A stretch of 64,000 nt of DNA from SAR324 cluster bacterium (GCA_015232315.1 JADFZZ010000028.1:1-64000); one strand, 5' to 3'. Shown: positions 9,050 to 18,749, counted from the first letter of the stretch. Notes: generated by a model not told the origin, from the letters alone. A program made the numbers and translations.

Positions 9050-11159
9050 ACTGCCATATTTTAGTGTTTTGCTCCACAATCGTATTCAATTTTGCTTTTG
9101 CATCATCAGACCAGTCATCCGTTAAATAAATTTCCGTGAACAAGTCCATGAATGACTTAAACCAGCTTGCCCCCGGATGATTGCCAATGGGGTTCATGGC
9201 TTTTTGAAAATTTTCTTTCACTTTTTCATTCCATGCCAGCGTTCCCAGATGTGACAATTTCCAACGTTCAGCTAAATGAGTGACAATGGCATCTTCCGGG
9301 AGAGTGTTTTTGTTGATAACAAATCCCAGTTCATGGAAATGATGATCCAATTGTGGCGCCGCTTCTCTCAAGGTCACAAGCAGTTGATCATTCATATTCC
9401 AGGAAGGCCGGTCTGACTCTGTAACAACAACATAGGAATCCGCGGCCAGAGCAGAACTCACACTCAAAACATCTACACCACTTTCCGGATCCACAATCAC
9501 ATAATCAAAGCCATATTGGCTTCTGATATCCGTCAATATTTTCCTCAAATATGCAGTCAAGTTTGTTTGGTCATTCAATGTTTTATCAAGATTCCACCTT
9601 TGCTTTTCCTTCAATGTCGCACTTGGTAAAATAAAGAGGTTGTTTTCAATTTGATCTGAGACCATCAATGGAACAATATTTAAATCCGATCGCTTTGCTA
9701 CCATCCTGGACATGGTATTTGGTATTTGTGTATCTGGATTTGTGAGGATCAAATAAGTCAATCCATGCGTCAAAATATCCATATCCACCAGCAAGGTCTT
9801 AAAGCCACATGAGGCAAGCATGTGAGCAAAAGAGGCGACCAGACTGGTTCTACCTGAACCGCCACGACTACTGACAATCGTCAATATTTCAAGATGTTGT
9901 GGAATAATGGTTGTGTCCCGATTGGTGGAAATAAAGGCTTCTTTAGGCACCTCTATTTCAGGTTCTGATTCTTCCTGCATTCTTTGCGTAGTATTTGTCA
10001 GAGTGTGAGTTTGAGAGTGGGATGTAAAAGATCCTGTTCGTCTGTCATATTCAGGAATACCATCCAGCGAATACACTATATTTTTCTGAAACACTCCTTT
10101 TTTGTATAACAGCCAAACAATTCCGCTCAAAACCAAAACAACAAAGACAAATACGATTGTTTTGACAATTGGTAAATCTGAATCATCTGATTCACTCCGG
10201 TCAGTGGCTGGATTTTCCTCCATCACTGGATTGTCTGACTCCGATATTTGAGGCTGGAGACCTTCAGTCAAACCAATCTCTGGTAGCGTAGCATCAGGAA
10301 TGAGTGCTTCTGTATTTGCTTGAGTTGTATTATCTACAGCAGATCCTATTGGTGCGACATTCGTTGATTGTGGTATCTGAATTTGGGGTTGATCTTTTTT
10401 TCCAGATTCACCTTGAGAAACAGATTCTGTCTTATTTGATACTTCAGGAAGAGCAACCGGAACAACCGGTGATGATGGTGCTGTGACACTGCTGATTTTT
10501 TCATAACAGAGTCGAATCTCAACCCGCTTTTTGGAATCCATAATTGATTTAAGCGTATCCAGTCCCTCAATATCCGCAGCTTGCCCATCATTGTATCGTC
10601 TCAGCAAGTTATAGATTTGTTGAAGATCAGGCGTTGACGTTTCATCATTTCCCGCAATTTTGTTTAAGGCGATCAAATCATCTTTTGTAAATTGTTTTTC
10701 ATTTCCCAAAATAGTGATGTTATCTGAGTTCACGCCCATTTGAGTCAGCATATCAAGACTTGCTTCTTTGAACACCAATGCTCGTTGAACACCAAAATTC
10801 TTATTGATCTCACTGACATTTTCCGGAAGAATTGATAAACTTTCCAGGTCCCTTGATTCAGGTGATGAATATCCGCTAACTTCAACCACTAAAATTTTTA
10901 AATTTCCCTTAATTTGATTTAAATTTTTATGACCAGTGATCTCACCCAGTTTTTTTAGAATATTAGATTCTACAGTTTCCTTGATGCGTTGTTTTTCTCT
11001 GGTAGAAGGAACCAGTCGATAAGTATAGGGAAATTCAATGATTGTCGATTCTTGACAGTCCTGACCATAGGCTTCATTAATCTGTCCGCCCGCTGACATA
11101 AAACATATCAAAAACAACAATATACTGACTGTGGATTGGAATAAGTTTTTGAGGTTCAT
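9045..11159 (-). CDS. Membrane-spanning ParA/MinD-like ATPase with periplasmic domain
   Basis: 704 residues from the ATG at 11159. A TTG 12 codons earlier is open but gives no signal peptide at its start. Order: signal peptide (1-33); periplasmic domain ~40-220 with an OmpA-like look (VVEVSGYSSPESRDLE, then VQRALVFKEAS, ending KKRVEIRLCYEK); Pro/Ser/Asn-rich linker ~225-330; one transmembrane helix at 331-352; cytoplasmic SIMIBI ATPase ~420-700. The P-loop is SRGGSGRTS (431-439). Arginine replaces both lysines of the usual KGGxGKT, which resembles BcsQ/CpaE-type ParA relatives. Later motifs LLVDMD and YVIVDPESG fit the fold. It is the last gene of the T6SS locus on the minus strand. A role in placing or anchoring the secretion machine at the envelope is an inference. 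Confidence 0.72.
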   Translation of the reverse strand: MNLKNLFQSTVSILLFLICFMSAGGQINEAYGQDCQESTIIEFPYTYRLVPSTREKQRIKETVESNILKKLGEITGHKNLNQIKGNLKILVVEVSGYSSPESRDLESLSILPENVSEINKNFGVQRALVFKEASLDMLTQMGVNSDNITILGNEKQFTKDDLIALNKIAGNDETSTPDLQQIYNLLRRYNDGQAADIEGLDTLKSIMDSKKRVEIRLCYEKISSVTAPSSPVVPVALPEVSNKTESVSQGESGKKDQPQIQIPQSTNVAPIGSAVDNTTQANTEALIPDATLPEIGLTEGLQPQISESDNPVMEENPATDRSESDDSDLPIVKTIVFVFVVLVLSGIVWLLYKKGVFQKNIVYSLDGIPEYDRRTGSFTSHSQTHTLTNTTQRMQEESEPEIEVPKEAFISTNRDTTIIPQHLEILTIVSSRGGSGRTSLVASFAHMLASCGFKTLLVDMDILTHGLTYLILTNPDTQIPNTMSRMVAKRSDLNIVPLMVSDQIENNLFILPSATLKEKQRWNLDKTLNDQTNLTAYLRKILTDIRSQYGFDYVIVDPESGVDVLSVSSALAADSYVVVTESDRPSWNMNDQLLVTLREAAPQLDHHFHELGFVINKNTLPEDAIVTHLAERWKLSHLGTLAWNEKVKENFQKAMNPIGNHPGASWFKSFMDLFTEIYLTDDWSDDAKAKLNTIVEQNTKIWQF

Positions 11160-11254
11160 ATCATGGCTGATTGATCTGGGGTTTCTGAAAATCAAGGTTT
11201 TCCGACCGTTAATCAGGAAAAAACCTGTAGCTTACGAAAACAAGAAGCGCACGA

Positions 11255-11278
11255 CAGGGGAATAGCAGTCGCCCCCTG
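11255..11278 (-). terminator. Hairpin after the second T6SS lipoprotein gene
   Basis: CAGGGG (11255-11260) pairs with CCCCTG (11273-11278) across a 12-base loop. It begins 18 bases past the stop of the lipoprotein gene. Read on the minus strand, the stem is followed by a loosely U-rich stretch (CTTCTTGTTTT). It may end or weaken the T6SS transcript before the ParA-like gene. Confidence 0.35.
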
Positions 11279-11295
11279 CGGAGTATAGGGAGGGA

Positions 11296-12468
11296 TTATA
11301 AATTAAAAATGTGGGCTAATCGTTGTGAAAGCAACGTGATTGTTTTTGAAATCGCAAAATTATTTTGAGGTTCAATATTTACAAATTTCACGCTGGCTTC
11401 AAGAATGGCCTCTTCATGATAAAGATGATAGTCGAAAACTGAATTTGCCAAGGCACCTCGTGTATTAAGAAATGACTTGTCGCCAACGGCATCAGCCGGC
11501 GAAGCCACTTCTCCGCCACCACCTGCAGCAGGTGCGGCTTCTTCTTTTTTTTCACCGCCAGCTTGGGCAGTTGCCGCTGCGGCTGGATCTGTCGCTTCCT
11601 CTTTTTTAGCTTCTTCCGGTTTTTCTGCGGCTTTGTCATCCTCAACATAACCCAACAACACCAGCAAACCCGGAGATTGTGGTGCCTCTGCCGGGGGCAG
11701 CGGTTCCGGGGTATCAATTAATTCATCTCTTTCAAAAACGTTTTGCTTTCCATCCATTGGATAACTTTCCTGCTTGAAGGAAATATTATCCGGATCTGTG
11801 GTTTTAAAAGCGTATTTTTCTTCTACTATCGTTTTTCCCTTCAGACGTTGTTCAATATTGATTTTGAATTTATATTTATTGATGGTGAATTCATTAACGC
11901 CTTTAACTTCTTTTGCAGAGGCAAAATCCACCAGATTGATGGTTACAAAGATCTCGGTATTTTTATCCGGTTTCGAGGCAATCACATAACCTAATCTAAG
12001 CAGGTGTTCTTCAATTTGCTCTTTTAGCAACAGATTTTGTCCAATATAGTCACTATAAGACAAATAAACTATTTTCTGCTTTTCAGTTTTATTAATTGGA
12101 TTGAATTTGAACTCTCGATTAGAGCGTAAACGAATAAATTCAACATCGGGATCCTCCATTTCAATATTAAATTCCAGAAATTTATCTGAATCTTTTTCAA
12201 CCCGAATTGTTTTTTCGATCATTTTGCCGTTATCAACTTTCACGCTCACTGCAACATCCGTATTCTCTGGGAAACGGGTCACAAAAAGACCTTTTTCTCC
12301 CTCTGGCAACATATCGCGCTTCATGTATGGCTTTTCCATATCATAGGCGCGTACATAAACCAGATTTTCCAGGTCCGGGTTCACTCGAACTCTCAATGTT
12401 CCAGGTCCTGAACAAGCAGTCAATATCGATGCCAATGCAATGGCTGAAATCCCCAGTTTACGTGTCAT
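11296..12468 (-). CDS. T6SS-locus lipoprotein of unknown function
   Basis: 390 residues from the ATG at 12468; an ATG at 12486 is also open and overlaps the previous gene. The 12468 start has GGGAG 11 bases upstream and gives a compact lipoprotein signal (ALASILTAC lipobox). The mature protein begins with a beta-rich domain (LRVRVNPDLENLVYVRAYDME). A second domain around residues 130-230 contains YLSYSDYIGQNLLLKEQIEEHLLRLGY. An Ala/Glu/Lys/Pro/Gly-rich low-complexity segment (~260-330) follows, then a short C-terminal domain ending in ITLLSQRLAHIFNL. It sits where a TssJ lipoprotein might be expected, but I cannot show TssJ homology and it is far longer than TssJ. Confidence 0.65.
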   Translation of the reverse strand: MTRKLGISAIALASILTACSGPGTLRVRVNPDLENLVYVRAYDMEKPYMKRDMLPEGEKGLFVTRFPENTDVAVSVKVDNGKMIEKTIRVEKDSDKFLEFNIEMEDPDVEFIRLRSNREFKFNPINKTEKQKIVYLSYSDYIGQNLLLKEQIEEHLLRLGYVIASKPDKNTEIFVTINLVDFASAKEVKGVNEFTINKYKFKINIEQRLKGKTIVEEKYAFKTTDPDNISFKQESYPMDGKQNVFERDELIDTPEPLPPAEAPQSPGLLVLLGYVEDDKAAEKPEEAKKEEATDPAAAATAQAGGEKKEEAAPAAGGGGEVASPADAVGDKSFLNTRGALANSVFDYHLYHEEAILEASVKFVNIEPQNNFAISKTITLLSQRLAHIFNL

Positions 12469-12476
12469 GGTGTGTT

Positions 12477-13835
12477 TCACTCCCATCCAAGATTAATGTT
12501 TTCAATCGTTTTTCTAACTTTTTTTGAATATCGACCATTGGGAAAATCGTTTAGATATTCCTCATACGCTTTGACCGTGTGCGCCTTTTTGGATCGCTGA
12601 TAAATCAATTCCTCCCGAATTCCTCTAATCTCATCGGTCTTGGTTCCTTCAGGGAACTCCTGAATATAAAGAGTATATGCGGGAATTGAATTTTTCTTTT
12701 TAGCATAAGCTTCCAGTCGGGTCTGATATTCTTCTGGTGTTAACTCCTGCTTATCCTTGGCCAGCACCAGAATTTCCCGCTGGTCCTGGGCCTGAACAAT
12801 ATATTCACCCTGAGGATACTCTGTGATGTATGTATCGTAATCCTCAATCGTGTTGGTTTTTTTAGCTTTCTGATACAATAACAAATCTCTGATACGATGA
12901 ATCTGTGCCAGATAATTGCCTTTTGGATACTCCAGAAGATAATTATCCATGGATTCTTTGGTATTGTCGTTTTTGGCTTTTTGGTACATCAATTCTTCTT
13001 TGGAACGATCCGCTTTGGCTCTGAATTTTCCATTCGGGAATTCATTGAGATAGCTGTTGTATCCATCAATTGAATTCTGATCGGTTACCCGTTTAATCCA
13101 CAAATTTTCCCGGTCGGTCTGAGCCTTCTCAACATATTTTCCCTGAGGATATTGATTGAGGTAGCTGGAATAACTTTCCACAGTGTTATCTTTTGCAGTC
13201 TTTCTAAACCATAAATCTTCTTTAATTTTAATAACGCTATCCACAAATTTTCCATCCGGGAAGTTATTGAGATAACTATCCATCGCCTCAACCGTATTCA
13301 GATCTTTTGCTCGTTGGTAGATCAGATTTTCTCTGACAGATTGAACCGAGTCGATGTAACGTCCCACCGGAAATTCGTCCAGATACTTGTCATAAGCATC
13401 AAGACTGTTTTCTTTTTTAGCCCAACGAAATAGCAGATCCTCTCGATTTGTTTTTGCCTCATGAGCATGCCTGCCTCCCGGATAAAGTTTCAGATAATCA
13501 GCATACGCTTCAATGGTATGGTTCAGTTCTGTTTTGCGATATAAAATGTGGTCCTTTTCCTGATTGGCAAGCTTCACAAAAAATCCTTGGGGATATGCCG
13601 CCAAATACTGATTGAAAGATTCATCCGTGTAAGTTTCCATCGCTGAATTAAAAACTGCGGCTTCTTTCAAAAAGATGGCTTCATCCTTATAAACACTATC
13701 AGGATGTTCATTAACGAATGCATGATAGGCATCAACCGTATTGATTCTTTTCGATCGCATAAATGCCGAATCCGCTGAACAGCCTGATAACAATGTGATT
13801 AAGATGATGCCGCTAGTAACGCTAATAATTTTCAT
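12477..13835 (-). CDS. Lipoprotein with eleven ~33-residue tandem repeats
   Basis: 452 residues from the ATG at 13835, chosen because it yields a clean lipoprotein signal (LITLLSGC) and has AAGAG just upstream; upstream in-frame ATGs at 13856 and 13892 lack a ribosome binding site. After the lipobox the protein is almost entirely repeats with the pattern NTxEAYxxYLxxFPxGxYxxxAxxxRExLxxxxA. I count eleven copies, from VDAYHAFVNEHPDS to VKAYEEYLNDFPNG. They look like TPR/Sel1-type helical hairpins with an unusual consensus. It lies in the T6SS operon after the TssB-TssC fusion, so an outer-membrane-anchored periplasmic scaffold for the secretion machine is a reasonable inference. The same repeat type occurs in the protein at 46494-47480. 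Confidence 0.75.
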   Translation of the reverse strand: MKIISVTSGIILITLLSGCSADSAFMRSKRINTVDAYHAFVNEHPDSVYKDEAIFLKEAAVFNSAMETYTDESFNQYLAAYPQGFFVKLANQEKDHILYRKTELNHTIEAYADYLKLYPGGRHAHEAKTNREDLLFRWAKKENSLDAYDKYLDEFPVGRYIDSVQSVRENLIYQRAKDLNTVEAMDSYLNNFPDGKFVDSVIKIKEDLWFRKTAKDNTVESYSSYLNQYPQGKYVEKAQTDRENLWIKRVTDQNSIDGYNSYLNEFPNGKFRAKADRSKEELMYQKAKNDNTKESMDNYLLEYPKGNYLAQIHRIRDLLLYQKAKKTNTIEDYDTYITEYPQGEYIVQAQDQREILVLAKDKQELTPEEYQTRLEAYAKKKNSIPAYTLYIQEFPEGTKTDEIRGIREELIYQRSKKAHTVKAYEEYLNDFPNGRYSKKVRKTIENINLGWE

Positions 13836-13891
13836 AGCTCTTTTTCTGTTATACATTAACAAAAAGTTGAAACTGAAACAGGAGTGATCCA

Positions 13892-13916
13892 TGGATGTTT
13901 CTTACAAAAACATCCA
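13892..13916 (-). other. Intercistronic hairpin after the TssB-TssC fusion gene
   Basis: A perfect 9-bp inverted repeat (TGGATGTTT at 13892-13900, AAACATCCA at 13908-13916) with a 7-base loop, starting 20 bases beyond the stop of the TssB-TssC fusion gene. It is not followed by a U tract on the minus strand. It could act as a partial terminator, an RNase block or a processing site. Confidence 0.5.
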
Positions 13917-13935
13917 CAGTCGCCACTGCCAACCA

Positions 13936-15642
13936 TTATAGTTTACCAAGTAATGATAAGGAAAACGCAGCTCCCATATAGCGAAAATGCGGGATCACTG
14001 TGAGTTCCATTTTATATTGAGATGGATTTTCCTCATCGGCTGCCACGCTTAATCGGGCACGCCGTAAAGGCCTGCGTGCTCGAACCTCTGCTGATGGATT
14101 TTCCATGTCTGAAACATATTGAATCAACCAGCTATTGAGTTCGTCTTCCAGTTGTTGGCGATTTTTCGAAGAACCAATATTATCACGTTGTATGACTTTG
14201 ATGTAATGAGACAAACGGCAAACTATCAGTAAATAGGGAATTTGCACCGCAAGTCGTTGATCCAGTGAGTGTGAATTTTCACTACCTGAATCTACCAATG
14301 CTGCCTGAATTGAATTGCCTGATTCAAATGAAACAATCTGGTTTCCTTTCTGATACGTCAGTGGGATGAACCCCAACTTGGTCAATTCCCCCTCCACCCT
14401 GTCCGTCATCAGAATTTTTAATGGAATAATCACCTGGTCTTTTGAAATCGCATTCTCTCTGGGCCAAATCAAATCATCAACACGGCCCCCATCCGAGCCT
14501 ATGATATCCAGAGGCCAGCGGTACTTTATAAAACTTCTGATCATGCAGGATGCCAGTGCAAATGAGGCATTTCCCCAAAGATATTCTGAACTTTCTACGT
14601 AGGGGAAACTTCGAATGTACGCCGATTTGTAATCATAAGGTTTTCGTAGCAGAAACTCCGGGAGTGTCAAACCGATGAATCTGGAAGATTGATGACTTCT
14701 TACAGACCGCCATTTTGCGAACCTCAGATTTTTTTCAATGTTGTCTGCCAGATTTTTTGCCGTGATTAATTCAGAAAAGTCTTCCAAACCTAATAACGTT
14801 GGCTGTGCACCTGCAATGAATGGGGCATAACAGGCACTTGCAACTTCGCCACAACAACGAAGCAGATATAAATCTTCTGCCTCCAGACCAAATTGATAAT
14901 TGGCAACTATCACACCATACGGATGCCCGCCAAAAGACCCCAACTCATCTGTGTAGGTGATCTTGTAAAGAAATGAATCCAGAATCTCAGAACTACTTTC
15001 AAAATCCTGTAATAATGAATTTTGATCCAGGTCCATCACCAGAATTTCGCAGTTTTCACCACCCTTAATCTGTTTGACCAAAAAAAACAAGGATCGCCAG
15101 GCAGACTCCAGTTTCTGAAATTCTTCCTGATGCAGGATTTCATCCATCTGAAGAGTCAGTCTGTGATCGATTTCCGCTAAAATCAGATCAATATTTTCTT
15201 TTGTGACTTCATTATGTCCTAAAATCAGACTTGCCCAGAATCCTTCTGGTAAATTGTCCAGACTTTTTTCATCCGGAGTATCAACAGCAGAAGCTTGCTT
15301 CGATCTGATCAGATTTTGCTGTAACCGTACAATTTGTCTTAAAACCGGATTTGCCTGAATCACACCATCAGGACTGAATGAATCAAGACTTCTCAAGGGA
15401 AGAATGATATCAATTGAAGAGTTTTCCTGTTGGGTCAAATAGTCAGTGACTCTTAACCGCAAGGTAATATCCATTGATGTGAGAATTTCATCAAAATTCA
15501 TCAAATCAATCATAACCGGCTTAATGCCGTCTAAATCTTCCCCCTGGCATTTCAGGGAAAAATCGCCCAAAACCAAAACACGGTATGGAAGTTCAACATC
15601 ATCCGATTCGTCTTTGGAATAAACTAGCCTGATACGTTCCAT
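13936..15642 (-). CDS. Natural TssB-TssC sheath fusion protein (T6SS)
   Basis: 568 residues from the ATG at 15642, which has CAGGAA just upstream; a TTG at 15672 would overlap tssM. Residues ~1-120 match TssB/VipA (VELPYRVLVLGDFS beside VELPLKVLVMGDFS in the locus's own TssB). Residues ~140-568 match TssC/VipB (MDEILHQEEFQKLESAWRSL, YLWGNASFALA, QYVSDMENPSAEVRARRPLRRA, HFRYMGAAFSLSL). The two parts are joined by a short Ser/Asp/Glu-containing linker. Normal tssB and tssC lie 7-9 kb upstream in the operon, so this is an extra, covalently joined sheath-like unit. Possible roles are sheath nucleation, end capping or a special layer near the baseplate; these are inferences. It directly follows tssM. 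Confidence 0.88.
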   Translation of the reverse strand: MERIRLVYSKDESDDVELPYRVLVLGDFSLKCQGEDLDGIKPVMIDLMNFDEILTSMDITLRLRVTDYLTQQENSSIDIILPLRSLDSFSPDGVIQANPVLRQIVRLQQNLIRSKQASAVDTPDEKSLDNLPEGFWASLILGHNEVTKENIDLILAEIDHRLTLQMDEILHQEEFQKLESAWRSLFFLVKQIKGGENCEILVMDLDQNSLLQDFESSSEILDSFLYKITYTDELGSFGGHPYGVIVANYQFGLEAEDLYLLRCCGEVASACYAPFIAGAQPTLLGLEDFSELITAKNLADNIEKNLRFAKWRSVRSHQSSRFIGLTLPEFLLRKPYDYKSAYIRSFPYVESSEYLWGNASFALASCMIRSFIKYRWPLDIIGSDGGRVDDLIWPRENAISKDQVIIPLKILMTDRVEGELTKLGFIPLTYQKGNQIVSFESGNSIQAALVDSGSENSHSLDQRLAVQIPYLLIVCRLSHYIKVIQRDNIGSSKNRQQLEDELNSWLIQYVSDMENPSAEVRARRPLRRARLSVAADEENPSQYKMELTVIPHFRYMGAAFSLSLLGKL

Positions 15643-15659
15643 GATTCCTGCAGATCTGT

Positions 15660-18600
15660 CTATTTCCAGCAATGAGTAATATTTCTAGGGACATCAAATT
15701 TTCGATTAGCTGCTGACTGACGTTCTTCCAGACCAATAGATACAAAATTTACAAACTCATTGGTAAATGGAATTTTTCTTTCTCTCACTACGGCTGGAAC
15801 ATATCCTTTTCCATATTGGCGTACAATAAACATTGTTCCATTTTCCGTGATGAAATTCCAAAGTTGTCCGCCCTCACCAAACATCAATCCACCTAATTTG
15901 AATTTGGGAACACCTTCTATTTCAACCAGAAATGCATTTCGCCACTGGGTTTGCAGCATACAGGCAGCTTCATTCAGCATGTATTCATAAACAATTTCCA
16001 TGGGTCCAATATATAGTTTCCAAAAGGCTCGTGAGGCTCTGGTTTCTTTACCAATCAGAGTTTGGAGCTTCAGAATAGTCTTATAGGCTGTCGCGTCTGG
16101 ACCATCGCCAACTCCCGGCTCATCTGGATTTGCAAAATAAGCCTGCATCGATCGGAAAGATACCGCTGGTTTGCTGGAATTGAAGGAAACATCCATCAAG
16201 GCTTTCTTATAATCGGTCAACAAGCCACCGGCCTGTTCAAGGACAACATCCAGTTCTTCACCAGATTTTGAACCTTTAGCCAGTTTTTTCTGTGTTTTCA
16301 TTCCTGATTTTCCACCTTTGGCAATAGCTTTTCCAACCGGGCCTAAAGCGCCCACAGCCTTCATAGCCAGTTTTGCCAGGGCTTTGTTGTTTCCGCCTTC
16401 TTCTTCTGGACCATAAACTTTCATCTGCTGATAATAATCCATCAAGGTCAGCCATTCCGGAGCGTTTTCATCCAAAAATGGTTCCAGTTGTTCAGTAAAA
16501 ACATCCAGAGCCTTGAAATAGGGATTATGACGGGTTGAAATGACATCAATTGTATCAATATACTCTCCACGTCCAGCCAGCATTTTCATCCCGGAATCAA
16601 ACTGGAGAGAGAAGTTTTCCCATGCATCCAGATATGCTTTTCGATAGGATTCCGTAAACAATGCCTGCATTTCCTTAAAGACTTCTGAATCTGGATCTGT
16701 CTGAACCAAGCGGTTAATGAACCCTTCAACAAATTCTTTTCCTTCGAGGGTATAAGCACTTGGAATAAAAATATCCTGCTCCATTTCCTTGGTACCACCC
16801 CAGTAAAACTTGAGGTGAAGTTGATCTGCTGAGCGAACCTCATCATTTGCGAGAGGAATAATCCATTGTAAATCTTTGGATACTTTTTCAAGTTTGCTTG
16901 TCAGACTTTGTCTCAACCATTCCCGCTCTTCTTTCAGTAAGCCCTCATCTTTTGACCAACTTAGAGAATGCAGATACAATGCGTTGAATGTGGCGAGAAA
17001 ATCCACATTTGTTCCACTTGGAAAATATAAACCGCCTTCGGCAAATGGTGCTGGCAATTCTTGTAATGCTTCAAAACTATTTCCTTTAAAATATGCGTCC
17101 ATCGTATTCAACCGACGCACAAAAGTATCAACCTGCCGTGCTGTGTTTCTTAAAATATCCGCTTCTGAAATTTTGCCTTCCGCCATTTCAACTTCAGATT
17201 TAATCAGTGCGGTGTTTAGACTTTCGTTCAATGGATTCATCAGGTTCTGTCTGAATCGTTCCGCATAGATGGTTTTCATTTTTTCTATAAATCCAGGTTG
17301 CTCAAATACACCAAACCAGGGAACCCACCATGTGCTTACCTCGTAATCAATTGTTTTGATCATTTTTTCCATACTGGCCATTGATTTTACTTTTTCATCA
17401 ATGCTGTCTTTCATCACAAAGGCTCCAGCATATTCTGAAGTCATTTGCTGGATAAAACCCAGATTGCCCGAATTGACCAGATACAAGACCCCAATCAAGG
17501 CTCCAATTCCCAGACTCCAAGCCCCCATGTACAACCGTCGCATGATAATCCCGGCACGTTCAACGGCTGTTAAACTGCCAAGCATACTTCTGTCGCCAGG
17601 GAGAATTCTGGTAAAAAAGTCCTGAATAAATATTCCCTTGCCAGCCTGGTCGTTTGCGGTTCCACCTTCGAGACCTGAAAGAAATATACCTCGTAAAAAG
17701 GGATTTTCCTGAAATGGATTTTCCTGAAATGCGCCATTACAAAAAATCATCAATTTACTTTCAAGATTTTGAAGATTTTTGGGCAGTCTTAATAATTTAT
17801 GTGAAACTCCCGATTGATTGATTTCATTCAATAACAGGTCTTTTACCCTTTCGGTGATTTTTTCCATGGACTTCGGAATCAATTGGCTCGCATTGAATTC
17901 ATCTTTTTCCTGAGTATAACCCATTACCTGGTTACGTTCTTCATGAGACAAGGCCTGAGCATAATCTTCAAACCCTTCAACTTTGTTACATTTGGTAACC
18001 ATCAAATAAATTGGAATCTTGATTTTGAGTTTTTTCATCAATTCATCAATTCGTGCCTGATGCTGACGTCCCTCCTCAAATAATTCTGTCTCATCACTTT
18101 CCAGCAAATGATTGGCATTGATCGTTAGAACCACGCCATTGAGAGGTTCTTTCTTCCTGTTTTTGTCCAATACTTTTAATAAATCATTCCATTCATCAGA
18201 GGCGCTTTTATCCTTTGAAATGTAGTTTTTGACAGGATCAATGATGATTGCATGGTTATACGGCCACCAGGTGCAACTGTCGTTGGACAATTCCTCAGTA
18301 TTGAACAATGGGGCGGGTAATCGTGCATGTGAGAGCATACTGGTTTTCCCTGAACCTTCAGATCCCAGCATCAAAAACCATGGCAGAACATACATGGGAT
18401 CGCCCTGATTTTTTAATGCGGATTGGGCCAGTATTTTTTGAAATTTTCCAAAATGCTGCGCCATATGGGATTTTTCAGTGCGCATGCTCATCACTTGAGA
18501 CATGATACTTTCTTTCCCATTCTCGCTCTCTTCCTGAGTGATCAGTCCCTCTACCTGTTTTTTAGCTTTCTGACGGGCAATAACTCGTCTGATCACCATA

Positions 18601-18749
18601 AACACAACCCATACTCCAAACAGGCCTCCGGCAATTTTCAGTGCCGTCTCCAGGGGTTGTTCCAGTAATGAAGTCACTGTAAAAATAATCACGCCAGTAA
18701 TTAATAACCAAACTAATGTATAAATGAGTATTTTGAAAAACGTCTTCAC
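15660..18749 (-). CDS. tssM: T6SS membrane complex protein TssM (IcmF)
   Basis: 1029 residues. Two N-terminal membrane helices (~8-28 and ~38-54) precede a cytoplasmic domain with Walker A GSEGSGKTS at 129-137. A third membrane helix lies near 430-450 (LGIGALIGVLYLV). A large periplasmic region follows (IcmF and TssM C-terminal domains). TssM spans the inner membrane and, with TssL and TssJ, forms the channel that anchors the contractile machine. The start codon is GTG (18747-18749) without a good Shine-Dalgarno; the next gene upstream, tssL, ends ~50 bases before. The P-loop is intact, whereas many TssM proteins have lost it. Confidence 0.92.
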   Translation of the reverse strand: MKTFFKILIYTLVWLLITGVIIFTVTSLLEQPLETALKIAGGLFGVWVVFMVIRRVIARQKAKKQVEGLITQEESENGKESIMSQVMSMRTEKSHMAQHFGKFQKILAQSALKNQGDPMYVLPWFLMLGSEGSGKTSMLSHARLPAPLFNTEELSNDSCTWWPYNHAIIIDPVKNYISKDKSASDEWNDLLKVLDKNRKKEPLNGVVLTINANHLLESDETELFEEGRQHQARIDELMKKLKIKIPIYLMVTKCNKVEGFEDYAQALSHEERNQVMGYTQEKDEFNASQLIPKSMEKITERVKDLLLNEINQSGVSHKLLRLPKNLQNLESKLMIFCNGAFQENPFQENPFLRGIFLSGLEGGTANDQAGKGIFIQDFFTRILPGDRSMLGSLTAVERAGIIMRRLYMGAWSLGIGALIGVLYLVNSGNLGFIQQMTSEYAGAFVMKDSIDEKVKSMASMEKMIKTIDYEVSTWWVPWFGVFEQPGFIEKMKTIYAERFRQNLMNPLNESLNTALIKSEVEMAEGKISEADILRNTARQVDTFVRRLNTMDAYFKGNSFEALQELPAPFAEGGLYFPSGTNVDFLATFNALYLHSLSWSKDEGLLKEEREWLRQSLTSKLEKVSKDLQWIIPLANDEVRSADQLHLKFYWGGTKEMEQDIFIPSAYTLEGKEFVEGFINRLVQTDPDSEVFKEMQALFTESYRKAYLDAWENFSLQFDSGMKMLAGRGEYIDTIDVISTRHNPYFKALDVFTEQLEPFLDENAPEWLTLMDYYQQMKVYGPEEEGGNNKALAKLAMKAVGALGPVGKAIAKGGKSGMKTQKKLAKGSKSGEELDVVLEQAGGLLTDYKKALMDVSFNSSKPAVSFRSMQAYFANPDEPGVGDGPDATAYKTILKLQTLIGKETRASRAFWKLYIGPMEIVYEYMLNEAACMLQTQWRNAFLVEIEGVPKFKLGGLMFGEGGQLWNFITENGTMFIVRQYGKGYVPAVVRERKIPFTNEFVNFVSIGLEERQSAANRKFDVPRNITHCWK

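Noticed and set aside
11296-12468. Calling this lipoprotein TssJ
   Set aside because: It is twice the normal TssJ length and I cannot match the TssJ beta-sandwich motifs; only its position and lipobox agree.
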